A DNA stretch of 64,000 bases from Rhodospirillales bacterium (GTDB taxonomy: Bacteria > Pseudomonadota > Alphaproteobacteria > Rhodospirillales > UBA2165), in assembly GCA_022823235.1 (NCBI GenBank), contig JAJDXO010000030.1:1-64000 (forward strand), written 5' to 3'. The position numbers and the translations under genes were made by a program. Below, piece after piece: positions 43,087 to 52,097 of the stretch. Every line of letters begins with the position of its first letter. Positions within the stretch are counted from its first letter, which is position 1. The notes below the pieces were generated by a model that searched no databases, was not told where the DNA came from, and saw only the letters and a program-made list of their open reading frames with translations.

Positions 43087-44091
43087 ATGGATGAATTGAC
43101 ACCACCCGGCGACGGCGGGTCCGGAGGCGACAGCGGTGTGGCCTACTTCGTCGACCGGCAGCCTCAAGTGGCCGATTTCGAGCACGCGGTGATTGCCGGC
43201 TTGCGGGCCGCACAGAAGGAAATTCCGGCGAAGTTCTTCTACGATGAGGAGGGCTCTCACATTTTCAACCGCATTTGCGGGACCGAGGAGTATTACGTCA
43301 CCCGGACGGAGATCGGCCTGCTGTCCGATCGAAGCGATGATATCCGGCGCCTCGCGGGTCCCGGCGCGGTCGTCATCGAATACGGCTGCGGCTCGGCGGC
43401 CAAGATCAATCTGCTGCTCGATGCGCTGGAGGACCCGGCCGAGTATGCGGCCATCGATATTTCACCGGAGCATCTGCGCTTCGTGGTCGAGGATATCTCC
43501 GCCCGCCACCCCGGTCTCAGGGTGGGCGGCATCTGCGCCGACTTCACCGGCGACTTCGAACTTCCTTCCGAGGTTGCCGGCGGCGGCGCGAAACTGGGAT
43601 TCTTCCCGGGTTCGACCATCGGCAACCAGACGCCCGAGGAGGCTGGAATCTTCCTGGGCCAGGTGCGGGCGAACGTGGGCGACGACGGCGCCCTGCTCAT
43701 CGGCGTCGATCTGAAGAAAGACGTCGGCCGTCTGAACCGGGCCTACAACGATGAGGCCGGCCACACGGCGGACTTCAATCTCAACCTGCTGCGCCGCATC
43801 GAGCGCGAACTCGATTCCGAGGTGAACATCGACGGGTTCGAGCATCACGCATTTTACAATGAGGGCGAGGGGCGGATAGAAATGCACCTGCGCGCCAAAT
43901 CGGAGCAGCGCATTCGTATCGGCGGGGAGACATTCCGTTTCTCGGAGGGCGAAACCATCCATACGGAAAATTCCTACAAATACACCGTCACGGAATTCGG
44001 CGGGCTCGCGGCGCGGGCCGGATTTGCCGTCGGCGCGACCTGGACCGACGCGGACGATTTGTTCAGCATCCACTTCCTGAAGGCCGCCTGA
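43087..44091 (+). CDS. egtD: EgtD-like L-histidine N-alpha-methyltransferase
   Basis: 334 residues from MDELTPPGDGGSGGDSG. The DUF2260/EgtD methyltransferase shows QKEIPAKFFYDEEGSHIFNRICGTEEYYVTR near the N-terminus (substrate region), the SAM loop VIEYGCGSAAKINLLL and GFFPGSTIGNQTPEEA. EgtD trimethylates histidine to hercynine in ergothioneine synthesis. No egtB (hercynine oxygenase) is adjacent, so hercynine could be the end product or egtB lies elsewhere. The upstream in-frame start at 43009 is inside the promoter and is rejected. Confidence 0.88.
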   Translation: MDELTPPGDGGSGGDSGVAYFVDRQPQVADFEHAVIAGLRAAQKEIPAKFFYDEEGSHIFNRICGTEEYYVTRTEIGLLSDRSDDIRRLAGPGAVVIEYGCGSAAKINLLLDALEDPAEYAAIDISPEHLRFVVEDISARHPGLRVGGICADFTGDFELPSEVAGGGAKLGFFPGSTIGNQTPEEAGIFLGQVRANVGDDGALLIGVDLKKDVGRLNRAYNDEAGHTADFNLNLLRRIERELDSEVNIDGFEHHAFYNEGEGRIEMHLRAKSEQRIRIGGETFRFSEGETIHTENSYKYTVTEFGGLAARAGFAVGATWTDADDLFSIHFLKAA

Positions 44092-44103
44092 CGGTTGCGA
44101 CCA

Positions 44104-45036
44104 ATGGACCCGTCGGCCGCCGCGACTTATCCCGACGAAGACAATTTCGTCATGCTGCCGTCGGGGCGGCGGTTCGGTTACGCCGAATACGGCGACCCGG
44201 CCGGCCGGCCGCTGATTTTCCTGCACGGCACGCCGTCGAGCCGCGTGATGTTCCGGCTCGGCGACCGCGCCGCCAGGGAGGCCGGCGTCCGGCTGATCGC
44301 TCCCGACCGGCCCGGTTTGGGCCTTTCCGATCCGCATCCGGACCGGACCATCCTCGATTTCGCCGATGACGTGGCGTCATTGGCGGACCGCTTGTCGCTC
44401 GACCGGTTTCCGTTGGCCGGCGTCTCGGGCGGCGGGCCCTACGCGGCGGCCTGCGGGGTGCGGCTCGGCGACCGGCTGACGGCGCTGGGCCTGGTGAGCG
44501 CCATGGCCCCCGTCGCCTCTCCGGCAATCCGCAAACATTTGAAGGCCCGCTATTCGGTCATCTACGGCCTCGGCCGCCGCAGCCGCCTGATGACCGCGCT
44601 CGGGACGAAACTCTTCCGGCGGACCTTCGCCGGGAAACCGGACCGCGTGATGCGTTTCGCCATGTCGGCGATGGCCGGACCGGACCGGGAAATCCTCGCC
44701 GATGACTGGACGCGGGGGTGTTTGATCGCGTCCGCCGAGGACGCCTTCTCCCAGGGCACCTCGGGGCTGGCCGCCGAGTTGCGGCTGATGTCCCGGGCCT
44801 GGGGGTTCGCGCCGTCGGACATTCCGGTGCCCACATTCTTGTGGCACGGCGAAGCGGATACGGTCGTGCCGGCGGCGTTCGGCCGCTGGCTGGCCGAACG
44901 GATTCCCGATTGCCGCGCCCGGTTCATTCCCGGGGCGGGCCACTTCTGGATCGCGGCGAACGGGGCGGAGGTGCTGGAGAGGCTGGCCGCGGGCGCGTCT
45001 CCCGAATCCGGTCCCGAACCCCGTCCGGCGGCGTAA
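44104..45036 (+). CDS. Alpha/beta-hydrolase
   Basis: 310 residues from the ATG at 44104 (a TTG three codons earlier is an alternative). Oxyanion region LHGTPSSRVMF, nucleophile elbow GVSGGGPYA (Ser), catalytic Asp in WHGEADTVVP and His in IPGAGHFW. Substrate unknown. It starts 12 bases after the EgtD-like stop and is probably co-transcribed, but no ergothioneine role is known for this family. Its stop is ten bases before the convergent tRNA-Thr. Confidence 0.9.
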   Translation: MDPSAAATYPDEDNFVMLPSGRRFGYAEYGDPAGRPLIFLHGTPSSRVMFRLGDRAAREAGVRLIAPDRPGLGLSDPHPDRTILDFADDVASLADRLSLDRFPLAGVSGGGPYAAACGVRLGDRLTALGLVSAMAPVASPAIRKHLKARYSVIYGLGRRSRLMTALGTKLFRRTFAGKPDRVMRFAMSAMAGPDREILADDWTRGCLIASAEDAFSQGTSGLAAELRLMSRAWGFAPSDIPVPTFLWHGEADTVVPAAFGRWLAERIPDCRARFIPGAGHFWIAANGAEVLERLAAGASPESGPEPRPAA

Positions 45037-45045
45037 GTCGGAAAA

Positions 45046-45120
45046 TGGTGCCGCCGGAGTGAATTGAACACTCGACCTCGCCCTTACCAAGGGCGCGCTC
45101 TACCCCTGAGCTACGGCGGC
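45046..45120 (-). tRNA. tRNA-Thr (anticodon GGT)
   Basis: Minus strand, 75 bases with encoded CCA. Acceptor GCCGCCG / CGGCGGC is fully paired, D-arm GCTC-AGGGGTA-GAGC, anticodon arm CGCCC-TTGGTAA-GGGCG, T-arm GAGTG-TTCAATT-CACTC. The anticodon is GGT. Confidence 0.96.
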
Positions 45121-45306
45121 ACATCAAGGTCGGTTTCGAGCGGCGCGCAACATGCCACAGCGGCATTGTCCGGGCAAGCGCGCCGCTCCGGGGTTCCGTC
45201 GCCACACTTCCGCCGCAATCCCCGGCATATTCTTGACGCTCCGCGACGAGACTGCGACAACCATGCCGACCGCCTTCGATCAATGTGCACCGCCAATGAG
45301 CACCAT

Positions 45307-45483
45307 ATGAACGCCGCCAAGGGCCGGCAGGGTCCCAACGTCACGCGCAAGGCCGAGGCCGCCCGCCGGGAGCGGGAGGCCAAGCTGGCCGAGGCGCTGC
45401 GGCGGAACCTCGACCGCCGAAAGGCGCGGCAGCGCGGCCGAGCGGACGGTCAGGCGGACGGGGAACCGGAACAAAAGGACTAG
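45307..45483 (+). CDS. Small basic protein upstream of murA
   Basis: 58 residues, mostly Arg, Lys, Glu and Ala; a single long helix is likely (about residues 12-48, with [20 protein letters not shown]). It starts [12 protein letters not shown]. It ends one base before the murA GTG, so it is clearly read with murA. Similar short basic genes precede murA in other alphaproteobacteria; function unknown. A TTGACG box at 45233-45238 may be the -35 of this operon, but no good -10 was found. Confidence 0.75.
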   Translation: MNAAKGRQGPNVTRKAEAARREREAKLAEALRRNLDRRKARQRGRADGQADGEPEQKD

Positions 45484-45484
45484 C

Positions 45485-46771
45485 GTGGATCAAATCGTCA
45501 TTCGGGGCGGAAGACCCCTCAACGGCACCATTCCCATCGCCGGCTCCAAGAACGCGGCGCTGCCGCTGATGGCGGCGTGTCTGCTGACCGACGAGACCCT
45601 GACGTTGGCCAATCCGCCGCACCTTGCCGATATCTCGACCATGGCGGATCTGCTGGCCGAGCTTGGCGTCACCGTGGATATGGACGGCGTTTCCGGTAAT
45701 GGCGAACAGGCGGGCCGGGTCCTGCGCCTGACCGCCGACGGCGACATCGGCCGGACGGCGCCCTACGATCTGGTCCGCAGGATGCGCGCTTCGGTCCTGG
45801 TTCTGGGCCCGGCGCTGGCCCGATTCGGGGAGGCGCGGGTCTCGCTGCCGGGCGGCTGCGCCATCGGGACCCGGCCCGTCGATCTGCACCTCGAAGCCCT
45901 GCGGCAATTGGGCGCCGAGATCGAACTCGAGGAAGGCTATATCAGCGCCAAGGCGCCGGACGGATTGGCCGGCGCGCACATTACCTTTCCCTCGGTCTCC
46001 GTCGGCGCCTCGGAGAACATCCTGATGGCGGCGGTGCTGGCCGAGGGCGAGACGCAGCTCGCGAATGTCGCCCGGGAGCCGGAAGTGTCCGACCTGGCGC
46101 ACTGCCTGGTCGCCATGGGGGCGGAAATCGACGGCATCGGAACCGATACCCTGGTGGTGCGGGGACGGACGTCGCTGCACGGCGCCGACTATTCCGTCAT
46201 CCCCGACCGGATCGAAACCGGCACCTATGCCGTCGCCGCCGCCATTACCGGCGGTGAACTCCGGCTGCGCAATTCGAGAATGGATTTCCTCGATTCCGTG
46301 GTCGATACCCTGGGCCGGGCCGGGGTCAGCGTGACCGAGGCGGACGGGGACATCCTGGTCAAGCGGACCGACAACCGTCTGGACGGCATCGACGTGATGA
46401 CCGAGCCCTATCCCGGCTTTCCCACCGATATGCAGGCGCAGATCATGGCGCTGCTGGCGGTGTCGGACGGCGCTTCGATGATTACCGAAACCATCTTCGA
46501 GAACCGCTTCATGCATGTACCGGAGCTCAACCGCATGGGGGCCGACATCAACGTTCACGGCTCCTCGGCGATCGTCCGCGGGGTCCCCGAACTCTCGGGC
46601 GCGCATCTGATGGCCACCGACCTCCGGGCGTCGGTTTCGCTGGTGCTGGCGGGTCTCGCCGCCAAGGGCGAAACCGTGATCAACCGGGTGTACCACCTCG
46701 ACCGGGGCTACGAGCGGGTGGAGGAGAAGCTCGCGGCGTGCGGGGCGGAGATTTCACGGGTCGGCGGATAA
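45485..46771 (+). CDS. murA: UDP-N-acetylglucosamine 1-carboxyvinyltransferase
   Basis: First committed step of peptidoglycan synthesis, transferring enolpyruvate from PEP to UDP-GlcNAc. 428 residues from GTG ([16 protein letters not shown]). The N-terminal [12 protein letters not shown] binds UDP-GlcNAc; the catalytic Cys is in [16 protein letters not shown], so fosfomycin sensitivity is expected. FETRH-type arginine loops and the [17 protein letters not shown] motif are present. It leads the hisG-hisD run. Confidence 0.97.
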   Translation: MDQIVIRGGRPLNGTIPIAGSKNAALPLMAACLLTDETLTLANPPHLADISTMADLLAELGVTVDMDGVSGNGEQAGRVLRLTADGDIGRTAPYDLVRRMRASVLVLGPALARFGEARVSLPGGCAIGTRPVDLHLEALRQLGAEIELEEGYISAKAPDGLAGAHITFPSVSVGASENILMAAVLAEGETQLANVAREPEVSDLAHCLVAMGAEIDGIGTDTLVVRGRTSLHGADYSVIPDRIETGTYAVAAAITGGELRLRNSRMDFLDSVVDTLGRAGVSVTEADGDILVKRTDNRLDGIDVMTEPYPGFPTDMQAQIMALLAVSDGASMITETIFENRFMHVPELNRMGADINVHGSSAIVRGVPELSGAHLMATDLRASVSLVLAGLAAKGETVINRVYHLDRGYERVEEKLAACGAEISRVGG

Positions 46772-46840
46772 CCGCCTTCAGCCCTGGAAAAACCGGAACA
46801 AAACCTTTAAGGATGCGCTCCCAAACCGGGAGTGAGAGCC

Positions 46841-47509
46841 GTGCTGGCCAACGAAAAACTCATTCTGGCGTTGCCGAGGGGCCGAATCCTCGACGAGGTT
46901 CTGCCGCTGATGGGCCGCGCCGGCCTGGAGCCCGAGGACGCGTTTCATCGGGATGACGCGCGCCAAATCCGTTTTTCGACCAGCGATCCGTCGGTCGACA
47001 TTATCCGCGTGCGCAGCTTCGACGTCGCCACCATCGTTGCGTTCGGCGCCGCCCACATGGGCGTCGCCGGCGCCGACGTGCTGTTGGAGTTCGAATCCCG
47101 GGAGATATACGCGCCCCTCGATCTCGATCTCGGCCACTGCCGGATGGTGGTCGCCGCGCCCGGGGACCTGGTGAAGCGGGACAACCCGAAACGCTGGAGC
47201 CACATCCGCATCGCGACCAAGTATCCGGAGATCACCAAGCGGCACTTCGCCGCGCGCGGCGTTCAGGCCGAATGCGTCAAGCTCTCCGGCGCCGTCGAAA
47301 TCGCGCCGGCCCTGGGCCTTTGCGAGCGCATCGTCGATCTGGTGTCCACCGGCGCCACCTTGAAGGCCAACGGCCTTGTCGAGGTGGAGGAAATTGCCCG
47401 TATCTCTTCCCGGCTGGCGGTGAACCGGACGGCGCTGAAGACCCGCTCCGACGAAGTCTCCAAATGGATTTCCCGGTTCCGGGAGGCGGTCGATGCCCGC
47501 CCGGCTTGA
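46841..47509 (+). CDS. hisG: ATP phosphoribosyltransferase, short form (HisG-S)
   Basis: First step of histidine synthesis. It starts at GTG 46841, eight bases after a GGGAG site, giving LILALPRGRILDEVLPLMG and 222 residues; GTG 46832 sits directly on that site and is less likely. There is no C-terminal regulatory domain, so this is the short form that needs HisZ for activity and feedback control; no hisZ is in the window. The PRPP loop is DLVSTGATLKANGL. It overlaps hisD by 17 bases. Confidence 0.95.
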   Translation: MLANEKLILALPRGRILDEVLPLMGRAGLEPEDAFHRDDARQIRFSTSDPSVDIIRVRSFDVATIVAFGAAHMGVAGADVLLEFESREIYAPLDLDLGHCRMVVAAPGDLVKRDNPKRWSHIRIATKYPEITKRHFAARGVQAECVKLSGAVEIAPALGLCERIVDLVSTGATLKANGLVEVEEIARISSRLAVNRTALKTRSDEVSKWISRFREAVDARPA

Positions 47510-48797
47510 CGCCGCCGATCCGGAATTCGACGTTCGGTTCCAGGAGTTTCTAGACGTCAGGCGGGCGGCGGAAGCGGATGTCGATCCGGCGGTGCGCGAA
47601 ATCGTCGAGACCGTGCGGGCGAAGGGCGACGCCGCGCTGCTCGAGTACACCCGCGAATTCGACCGGTTCGACGCGGCGGCGACCGGACTGCGGATTGGCG
47701 CCGGGGAAATCGCGGCCGCCAAAAAGGATTGCGAGCCCGACACCCTGGCCGCCCTGGACCTCGCGGCCCAACGGATCAAGAGCTACCACGCGCGCCAGCT
47801 GCCCGACGATCTGGACTACACCGATGATGCGGGCATTCGTCTCGGCCACCGCTGGCGGCCGGTCCCGGCGGTCGGCATGTACGTGCCGGGCGGCACCGCG
47901 GCCTATCCGTCATCGGTCCTGATGAACGCCATCCCGGCGCACGTGGCCGGCGTGCCGCGTCTGGTCATGGTTGTGCCCACGCCCGACGGGGAAATCGCCC
48001 CGCCGGTCCTGGCGGCCGCCGATCTGGCCGGGGTCGATGAAATCTACCGGGTCGGCGGCGCCCAGGCCGTGGCGGCGCTGGCATATGGGACCGAGACCAT
48101 CGCGCCCGTCGACAAGATCGTCGGCCCGGGCAATGCCTATGTGGCGGCGGCCAAGCGTCTGGTTTTCGGCACCGTCGGGATCGATTCCATCGCCGGGCCA
48201 TCGGAAATCCTGGTGGTTGCGGACGACCGGGCCGATCCCTCCTGGATCGCGGCGGACCTCCTGTCGCAAGCCGAGCACGATACCAGCGCGCAATCCATCC
48301 TGGTCACCGACAGCGCGGCATTCGCCGATGAAGTGGCGCGTCACGTCGACCGTCACCTTCAGGCCCTGCCCCGGAGCGACATCGCCGGCGAGAGCTGGCG
48401 GCGCCACGGCGCCATTATCGTCGTGCCCACACTCGAGACCGGGGTCGCCATCGTCGACCGGATCGCGCCGGAGCATCTGGAAATCGCGACCGCCGACCCG
48501 GACGGGCTGGCCGGGAAGATCACCAATGCCGGCGCCATATTCCTCGGGCATCATGCGCCGGAGGCGGTGGGCGACTATATCGCCGGTCCCAACCACGTTC
48601 TGCCGACGGGGCGGAGCGCAAGGTTTTCCTCCGGCCTCGGGGTTCTGGACTTCATGAAGCGCAGCTCGATCATCGGGGCCGATAGCGCCTCGCTGGCAAA
48701 AATCGGACCGGCCGCCGTGACCCTCGCCAGGGCGGAAGGCCTCGACGCCCATGCGCTCTCCTTGCGGCTTCGCCTGTCGGAGGCCGACGAGGCGTAA
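47493..48797 (+). CDS. hisD: Histidinol dehydrogenase
   Basis: Last two steps of histidine synthesis, oxidising histidinol to histidine with NAD. 434 residues. The signatures are VGMYVPGGTAAYPSSVLMNAIPA, the zinc/base region LLSQAEHDTSAQSILVT and IAPEHLEIATADPDG. The overlap with hisG signals coupling. Together with hisE-F-A-H-B at 4.2-7.7 kb, the window holds two separate his loci; hisC, hisI, hisZ and a histidinol phosphatase are absent. Confidence 0.97.
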   Translation: MPARLDAADPEFDVRFQEFLDVRRAAEADVDPAVREIVETVRAKGDAALLEYTREFDRFDAAATGLRIGAGEIAAAKKDCEPDTLAALDLAAQRIKSYHARQLPDDLDYTDDAGIRLGHRWRPVPAVGMYVPGGTAAYPSSVLMNAIPAHVAGVPRLVMVVPTPDGEIAPPVLAAADLAGVDEIYRVGGAQAVAALAYGTETIAPVDKIVGPGNAYVAAAKRLVFGTVGIDSIAGPSEILVVADDRADPSWIAADLLSQAEHDTSAQSILVTDSAAFADEVARHVDRHLQALPRSDIAGESWRRHGAIIVVPTLETGVAIVDRIAPEHLEIATADPDGLAGKITNAGAIFLGHHAPEAVGDYIAGPNHVLPTGRSARFSSGLGVLDFMKRSSIIGADSASLAKIGPAAVTLARAEGLDAHALSLRLRLSEADEA

Positions 48798-48800
48798 GCG

Positions 48801-49271
48801 ATGGACGATACGCGCCGCATCGTCGCCGTATATCTGGACGAGAAGACGGTGCCGCGCCGCTCCCGCGAGGTCGACCGCGACAGGGCCGTCGCCATCTATG
48901 ACTTGCTGGAAGAAAACAGCTTCGAGCCGGCCGATGATGTCGCCGGTCCGTTCAATCTGCACATCAGCGTCGAGGAGAACCGGCTCCGGCTCGACGTCCG
49001 GAACCAGGAAGACGGTCCGCTGACCGAGTTCACGCTGCCGCTCACCACGGTCCGTTCGGTCATCAAGGACTACATGCTGATGTGCGAGAGCTACTACGAG
49101 GCCATCAAGGTCGCCTCGCCGTCGAAAATCGAGGCCATCGATATGGGGCGGCGGGGCCTGCACAATGAAGGTTCGGAGTTGTTGCGGGAACGCCTCAAAT
49201 CCCACGTCGCCATGGACTTCGACACGGCGCGGCGGCTGTTCACCCTCATTTGCGTCATGCTGTGGCGATAG
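48801..49271 (+). CDS. UPF0262 family protein
   Basis: 156 residues of the alphaproteobacterial UPF0262 family: YLDEKTVPRRSREVDRDRAVAIYDL at the start and IDMGRRGLHNEGSELLRERL in the second half, both well kept. Soluble, no recognised fold, function unknown. It sits between hisD (three bases) and the phosphatase gene (four bases), its standard place in this operon. Confidence 0.92.
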   Translation: MDDTRRIVAVYLDEKTVPRRSREVDRDRAVAIYDLLEENSFEPADDVAGPFNLHISVEENRLRLDVRNQEDGPLTEFTLPLTTVRSVIKDYMLMCESYYEAIKVASPSKIEAIDMGRRGLHNEGSELLRERLKSHVAMDFDTARRLFTLICVMLWR

Positions 49272-49275
49272 GACG

Positions 49276-49719
49276 ATGACCGACCGCCCCTCCGCCGTCC
49301 TGTTCGCCTGCTCGCTGAACGCGGTACGCTCGCCCATGGCGGAAGGGTTCCTCAAGCATTACCACGGGCATCGGATATATGTGGACTCCGTGGGGGTCGA
49401 GATCGGCGACCCCGACGCTTTTGTCGTCGAGGTCATGCGGGAGCGGGGGATCGACATGTCCCGCCACCGCCCGAAGTCCTTCAACGATCTGAACGATTTG
49501 TCATTCGACCTGATCGTCACCCTGTCGCCCGAAGCCCATCACGTGGCGCTGGACCTCACGTCCCGCGTCTCCTGCGAGGTGGAATATTGGGCCACCGAGC
49601 ATCCCGGCGGGATCGAGGGAACGCGAGACGTGCAGCTCGAAGCCTATCGCCGGGTGCGCGACGCCGTCCACGATCGAATTCATCGGAGATTTCCTGTCGC
49701 AAAGCCCCCCGGTGGCTGA
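49276..49719 (+). CDS. Low-molecular-weight phosphatase family protein
   Basis: 147 residues from the ATG that gives MTDRPSAVLFACSLNAVRS. The phosphate loop CSLNAVRS fits C-x5-R-S of LMW phosphatases and arsenate reductases. SVGVEIGDPDAFVVEVM and RPKSFNDLNDLSFDLIVTLS follow. A DP acid motif is not obvious at the end, so the exact activity is open. It is next to UPF0262 and infA, a conserved order. Confidence 0.88.
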   Translation: MTDRPSAVLFACSLNAVRSPMAEGFLKHYHGHRIYVDSVGVEIGDPDAFVVEVMRERGIDMSRHRPKSFNDLNDLSFDLIVTLSPEAHHVALDLTSRVSCEVEYWATEHPGGIEGTRDVQLEAYRRVRDAVHDRIHRRFPVAKPPGG

Positions 49720-49820
49720 CCGGCCCCGCAATTTCCGGCGGAATCCGGGGCAAAAGGACTTGACCCCAAAGGCCGTTCGGACCACTTTCACCCCTCACTG
49801 CAACAGCCGCGGGAGCGGAG

Positions 49821-50039
49821 ATGGCGAAGGAAGAGCTTTTGGAGTTCGAGGGCACGGTCACCGAACTGCTGCCCAATGCGATGTTCCGGGTCAAACTGGA
49901 CAACGATCATGAAATTTTGGCCCACACGGCCGGAAAAATGCGGAAACACCGGATTCGCGTGCTGGCGGGGGACCGCGTCAACGTCGAGATGACCCCGTAT
50001 GACCTGACGAAGGGCCGGATCACCTTCCGCTTCAAGTAG
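49821..50039 (+). CDS. infA: Translation initiation factor IF-1
   Basis: 72 residues, the standard length. A single S1/OB domain: [23 protein letters not shown] and [16 protein letters not shown]. It binds the A-site of the 30S subunit with IF-2 and IF-3. A GGGAGCGGAG stretch precedes the ATG. A 101-base gap upstream may hold its promoter. Confidence 0.97.
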   Translation: MAKEELLEFEGTVTELLPNAMFRVKLDNDHEILAHTAGKMRKHRIRVLAGDRVNVEMTPYDLTKGRITFRFK

Positions 50040-50068
50040 TCTGCTGGCGCCTGATCCTGGCGCGGCCG

Positions 50069-50671
50069 ATGACCCATTCCCAGATACCGAACCTCATCCT
50101 CGCCTCGGCATCGCCCAGGCGGCTTGATTTGCTGCGCCAGGTTCGCCTGGAGCCCGGCTCGATCGTTCCGGCCGCTATCGACGAAGCGGCGAAGCCCGGC
50201 GAGTTGCCGAAAGACCTGGCGCTGAGGCTCGCGGCCGACAAGGCGCGGGCGGTTGCGGCGGACAATCCGAATTGTTTCGTTCTTGGCGCCGATACGGTCG
50301 TCGCCCGCGGCCGCCGCAGCCTCGGGAAACCGGACTCCGAGGGCGAGGCGCGCCGCATGCTGGAACTGCTCTCCGGGCGCAGGCACACCGTTCTCGGCGG
50401 CGTCTGCGTCGTCGGCCCAGGGGGGGTGGAACACACCCGCCTGGTGTCGACCGGCGTCTCGTTCAAACGCCTGGATGCCGCGGAAATCGACGATTATATC
50501 CGGTCATTGGAATGGCGGGGCAAGGCGGGCGGATACGCCATTCAGGGCCTGGCCGCCGGTTTCGTCCGCGTAGTCTCCGGTTCCTACAGCAACGTGGTGG
50601 GACTGCCCTTGTTCGAGGTCGTGCAATTGTTGGGCGGCCTTGGAATCCGGCCGCAAGCGGAGCGATCGTGA
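50069..50671 (+). CDS. Maf-family nucleoside triphosphate pyrophosphatase (copy 2)
   Basis: 200 residues, with the standard N-terminal motif LILASASPRRLDLLRQV and VLGADTVVARGRRSLGKP. The C-terminal IQGLAAGFVRVVSGSYSNVVGLPL is typical of the dTTP/UTP-type YhdE branch. It differs in the active-site loop from the copy at 20309. It lies between infA (29 bases) and the RNase gene (GTGA overlap). Confidence 0.94.
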   Translation: MTHSQIPNLILASASPRRLDLLRQVRLEPGSIVPAAIDEAAKPGELPKDLALRLAADKARAVAADNPNCFVLGADTVVARGRRSLGKPDSEGEARRMLELLSGRRHTVLGGVCVVGPGGVEHTRLVSTGVSFKRLDAAEIDDYIRSLEWRGKAGGYAIQGLAAGFVRVVSGSYSNVVGLPLFEVVQLLGGLGIRPQAERS

Positions 50672-51810
50672 AGCGCGAACTCGTCATCGAAGCCGGTGAG
50701 GCGGCCGACCGCATCGCCTTGCTCGAGGACGGAGATCTGGCGGAAGCGTATCTGGAGTTGAAGCGCCACCCGAGCCGGGTAGAGGGCATTTATCGGGGCA
50801 GGGTCGCCGGCAAGACGGCGGGGGGCGACGGGTTCGTCGAATTCGGCGGCGGGTCGACCGGCTTCCTCAACGGCCGGGACCTGCCTATGGGCTCGCCGGC
50901 GCTCCAGGAGGGGCAGCGGCTGATCGTGCAGGTGGAGCGCGACAGCTTTCCGGGCAAGCTGGCCCGGCTTACCGCCAGGCCGCGGATCGCCGGCCGCCTG
51001 GCGGTCTTCCAGCCGGATGGCGAGACCGTCCGGGCGCCGCGGTCGCTTCGCGATCATCCCGAAGTCGACACCCTCATCGACGCGGTGGATGGGAGTTTGC
51101 TGGGCGAAGAAGGGGTTGTGCTGCGCACCCGGGCGGCGGATGCCGGCGCGGACGCGGTTGTCGAGGAGGTTCGGAGGCTGCGCGGCGTATGGTCCTCGAT
51201 CCGGGACATGGAGGACGATACGGTCCTGTCGCCGCCGGTTTCGCCCGTGGAGAGCTTCTTAAGGGATTTTCCGGCCGGGGATTGGTCGCAAATCGTCGTG
51301 ACCGGCGGCGCCGTGCCGTTCGTCCGATCCTGCATCGGCCGATGGGCGCCCGAGGCCGCCGACAGGCTGGCGGCCCACCACCGGACCGCCGGACCCTTCG
51401 CCGGCATGGGGCTGGAAGACGCCTGGCAGGCAGCCTTCGAGCCGTTGGTCCGGCTTCCGTCGGGGGGCGAGCTGATCATCGAGCCTACGCAGGCGCTCGT
51501 GGCCATCGACGTCAACGCGGGGAACGCCGGGCAGGGACCGCTGCACGTCAATTTGGAGGCCGCCGCCGCAGCCGCCCGGGAGATCCGGCTCCGAAATCTT
51601 TCCGGTCAGGCGGTTATCGATTTTATCTCCCTTCCCCGCGGCGAGGACCGCAATCAGGTGCTCCGCCGGCTGCGCGAGCGCTGTGCGGCCGACCGATCCG
51701 TTTTTGTCCATGGCTACAGCAAGCTCGGACTGGTCGAATTGACCCGGCGCCGCAGGCGCCGCAGCCTGCCGGAGGCCCGGGCGCTCCTGGACGCGGAAGA
51801 CGGAGACTAG
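50668..51810 (+). CDS. Ribonuclease E/G family protein
   Basis: 380 residues from the GTG that overlaps the maf stop. It is the short RNase G-type endoribonuclease: an S1-like RNA-binding region (EGIYRGRVAGKTAGGDGFVEF) and the catalytic DNase-I-like part with VAIDVNAGNAG and QAVIDFISLPR, whose Asp residues match the Mg ligands of RNase E. The zinc-link CPxC motif is missing; the protein ends in a basic segment. The function is single-strand RNA cleavage in rRNA or mRNA processing. It is upstream of yacG in the usual order. Confidence 0.92.
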   Translation: MKRELVIEAGEAADRIALLEDGDLAEAYLELKRHPSRVEGIYRGRVAGKTAGGDGFVEFGGGSTGFLNGRDLPMGSPALQEGQRLIVQVERDSFPGKLARLTARPRIAGRLAVFQPDGETVRAPRSLRDHPEVDTLIDAVDGSLLGEEGVVLRTRAADAGADAVVEEVRRLRGVWSSIRDMEDDTVLSPPVSPVESFLRDFPAGDWSQIVVTGGAVPFVRSCIGRWAPEAADRLAAHHRTAGPFAGMGLEDAWQAAFEPLVRLPSGGELIIEPTQALVAIDVNAGNAGQGPLHVNLEAAAAAAREIRLRNLSGQAVIDFISLPRGEDRNQVLRRLRERCAADRSVFVHGYSKLGLVELTRRRRRRSLPEARALLDAEDGD

Positions 51811-51817
51811 GGACAGG

Positions 51818-51844
51818 ACTCAATTAGGGGATTCCCGTTTTGCG
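51818..51844 (+). repeat. Short duplicated element, ACTCAATTAGGGGATTCCCG type (copy 1)
   Basis: It begins seven bases after the RNase E/G stop. The same element (ACTCGATTAGGGGATTCCCG, then TTTTTGCG) occurs at 53126-53153, seven bases after the DUF427 stop. Both are followed at once by family A repeats, so it may be their true left end. Confidence 0.65.
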
Positions 51845-51856
51845 CCTTCTCCCTGA

Positions 51857-51998
51857 CCCCCTCCCCCTCGAAGGGGGAGGGTTGGGGTGGGGGTGAAGAT
51901 GAGTGTGGGGTGAAATGACAATCCCCCCTCACCCAGCTACGGCTAAGGCTCGCAAGCTCGCCAAGCCTTCGCATCCCTCTCCCTCCAGGGGAGAGGGG
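51857..51998. repeat. Dispersed hairpin repeat, family A (copy 8)
   Basis: CTCCCCCTCG-AAGGGGGAG, CACCCAGCTACGGCTAAG and CCCTCTCCCTCC-AGGGGAGAGGG, in the 287-base gap between the RNase and yacG genes. Confidence 0.85.
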
Positions 51999-52021
51999 AT
52001 TTTGTGCCGTACCCCAGATCA

Positions 52022-52062
52022 GTTCCCGGTCAAGTGGTTCAATTTGGCCGGAAACTGCTCTA
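52022..52062 (+). repeat. Short duplicated element (copy 2), upstream of yacG
   Basis: GTTCCCGGTCAAGTGG, TTCAATTTGGCCGG and AAACTGCTCTA; near-identical to 42012-42053 with one single-base indel. With its flanks it forms an imperfect inverted repeat, CAGTTCCCGG (52020-52029) and CCGGAAACTG (52049-52058). Confidence 0.65.
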
Positions 52063-52097
52063 GTCTGTGGTGCTTTAATTTGGAGGCGAGACCGCCT

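Noticed and set aside
49165-49275. Upstream extension of the phosphatase-family gene into UPF0262.
   Set aside because: The ATG at 49276 gives the family N-terminus directly before the phosphate loop; the extension overlaps a conserved gene.
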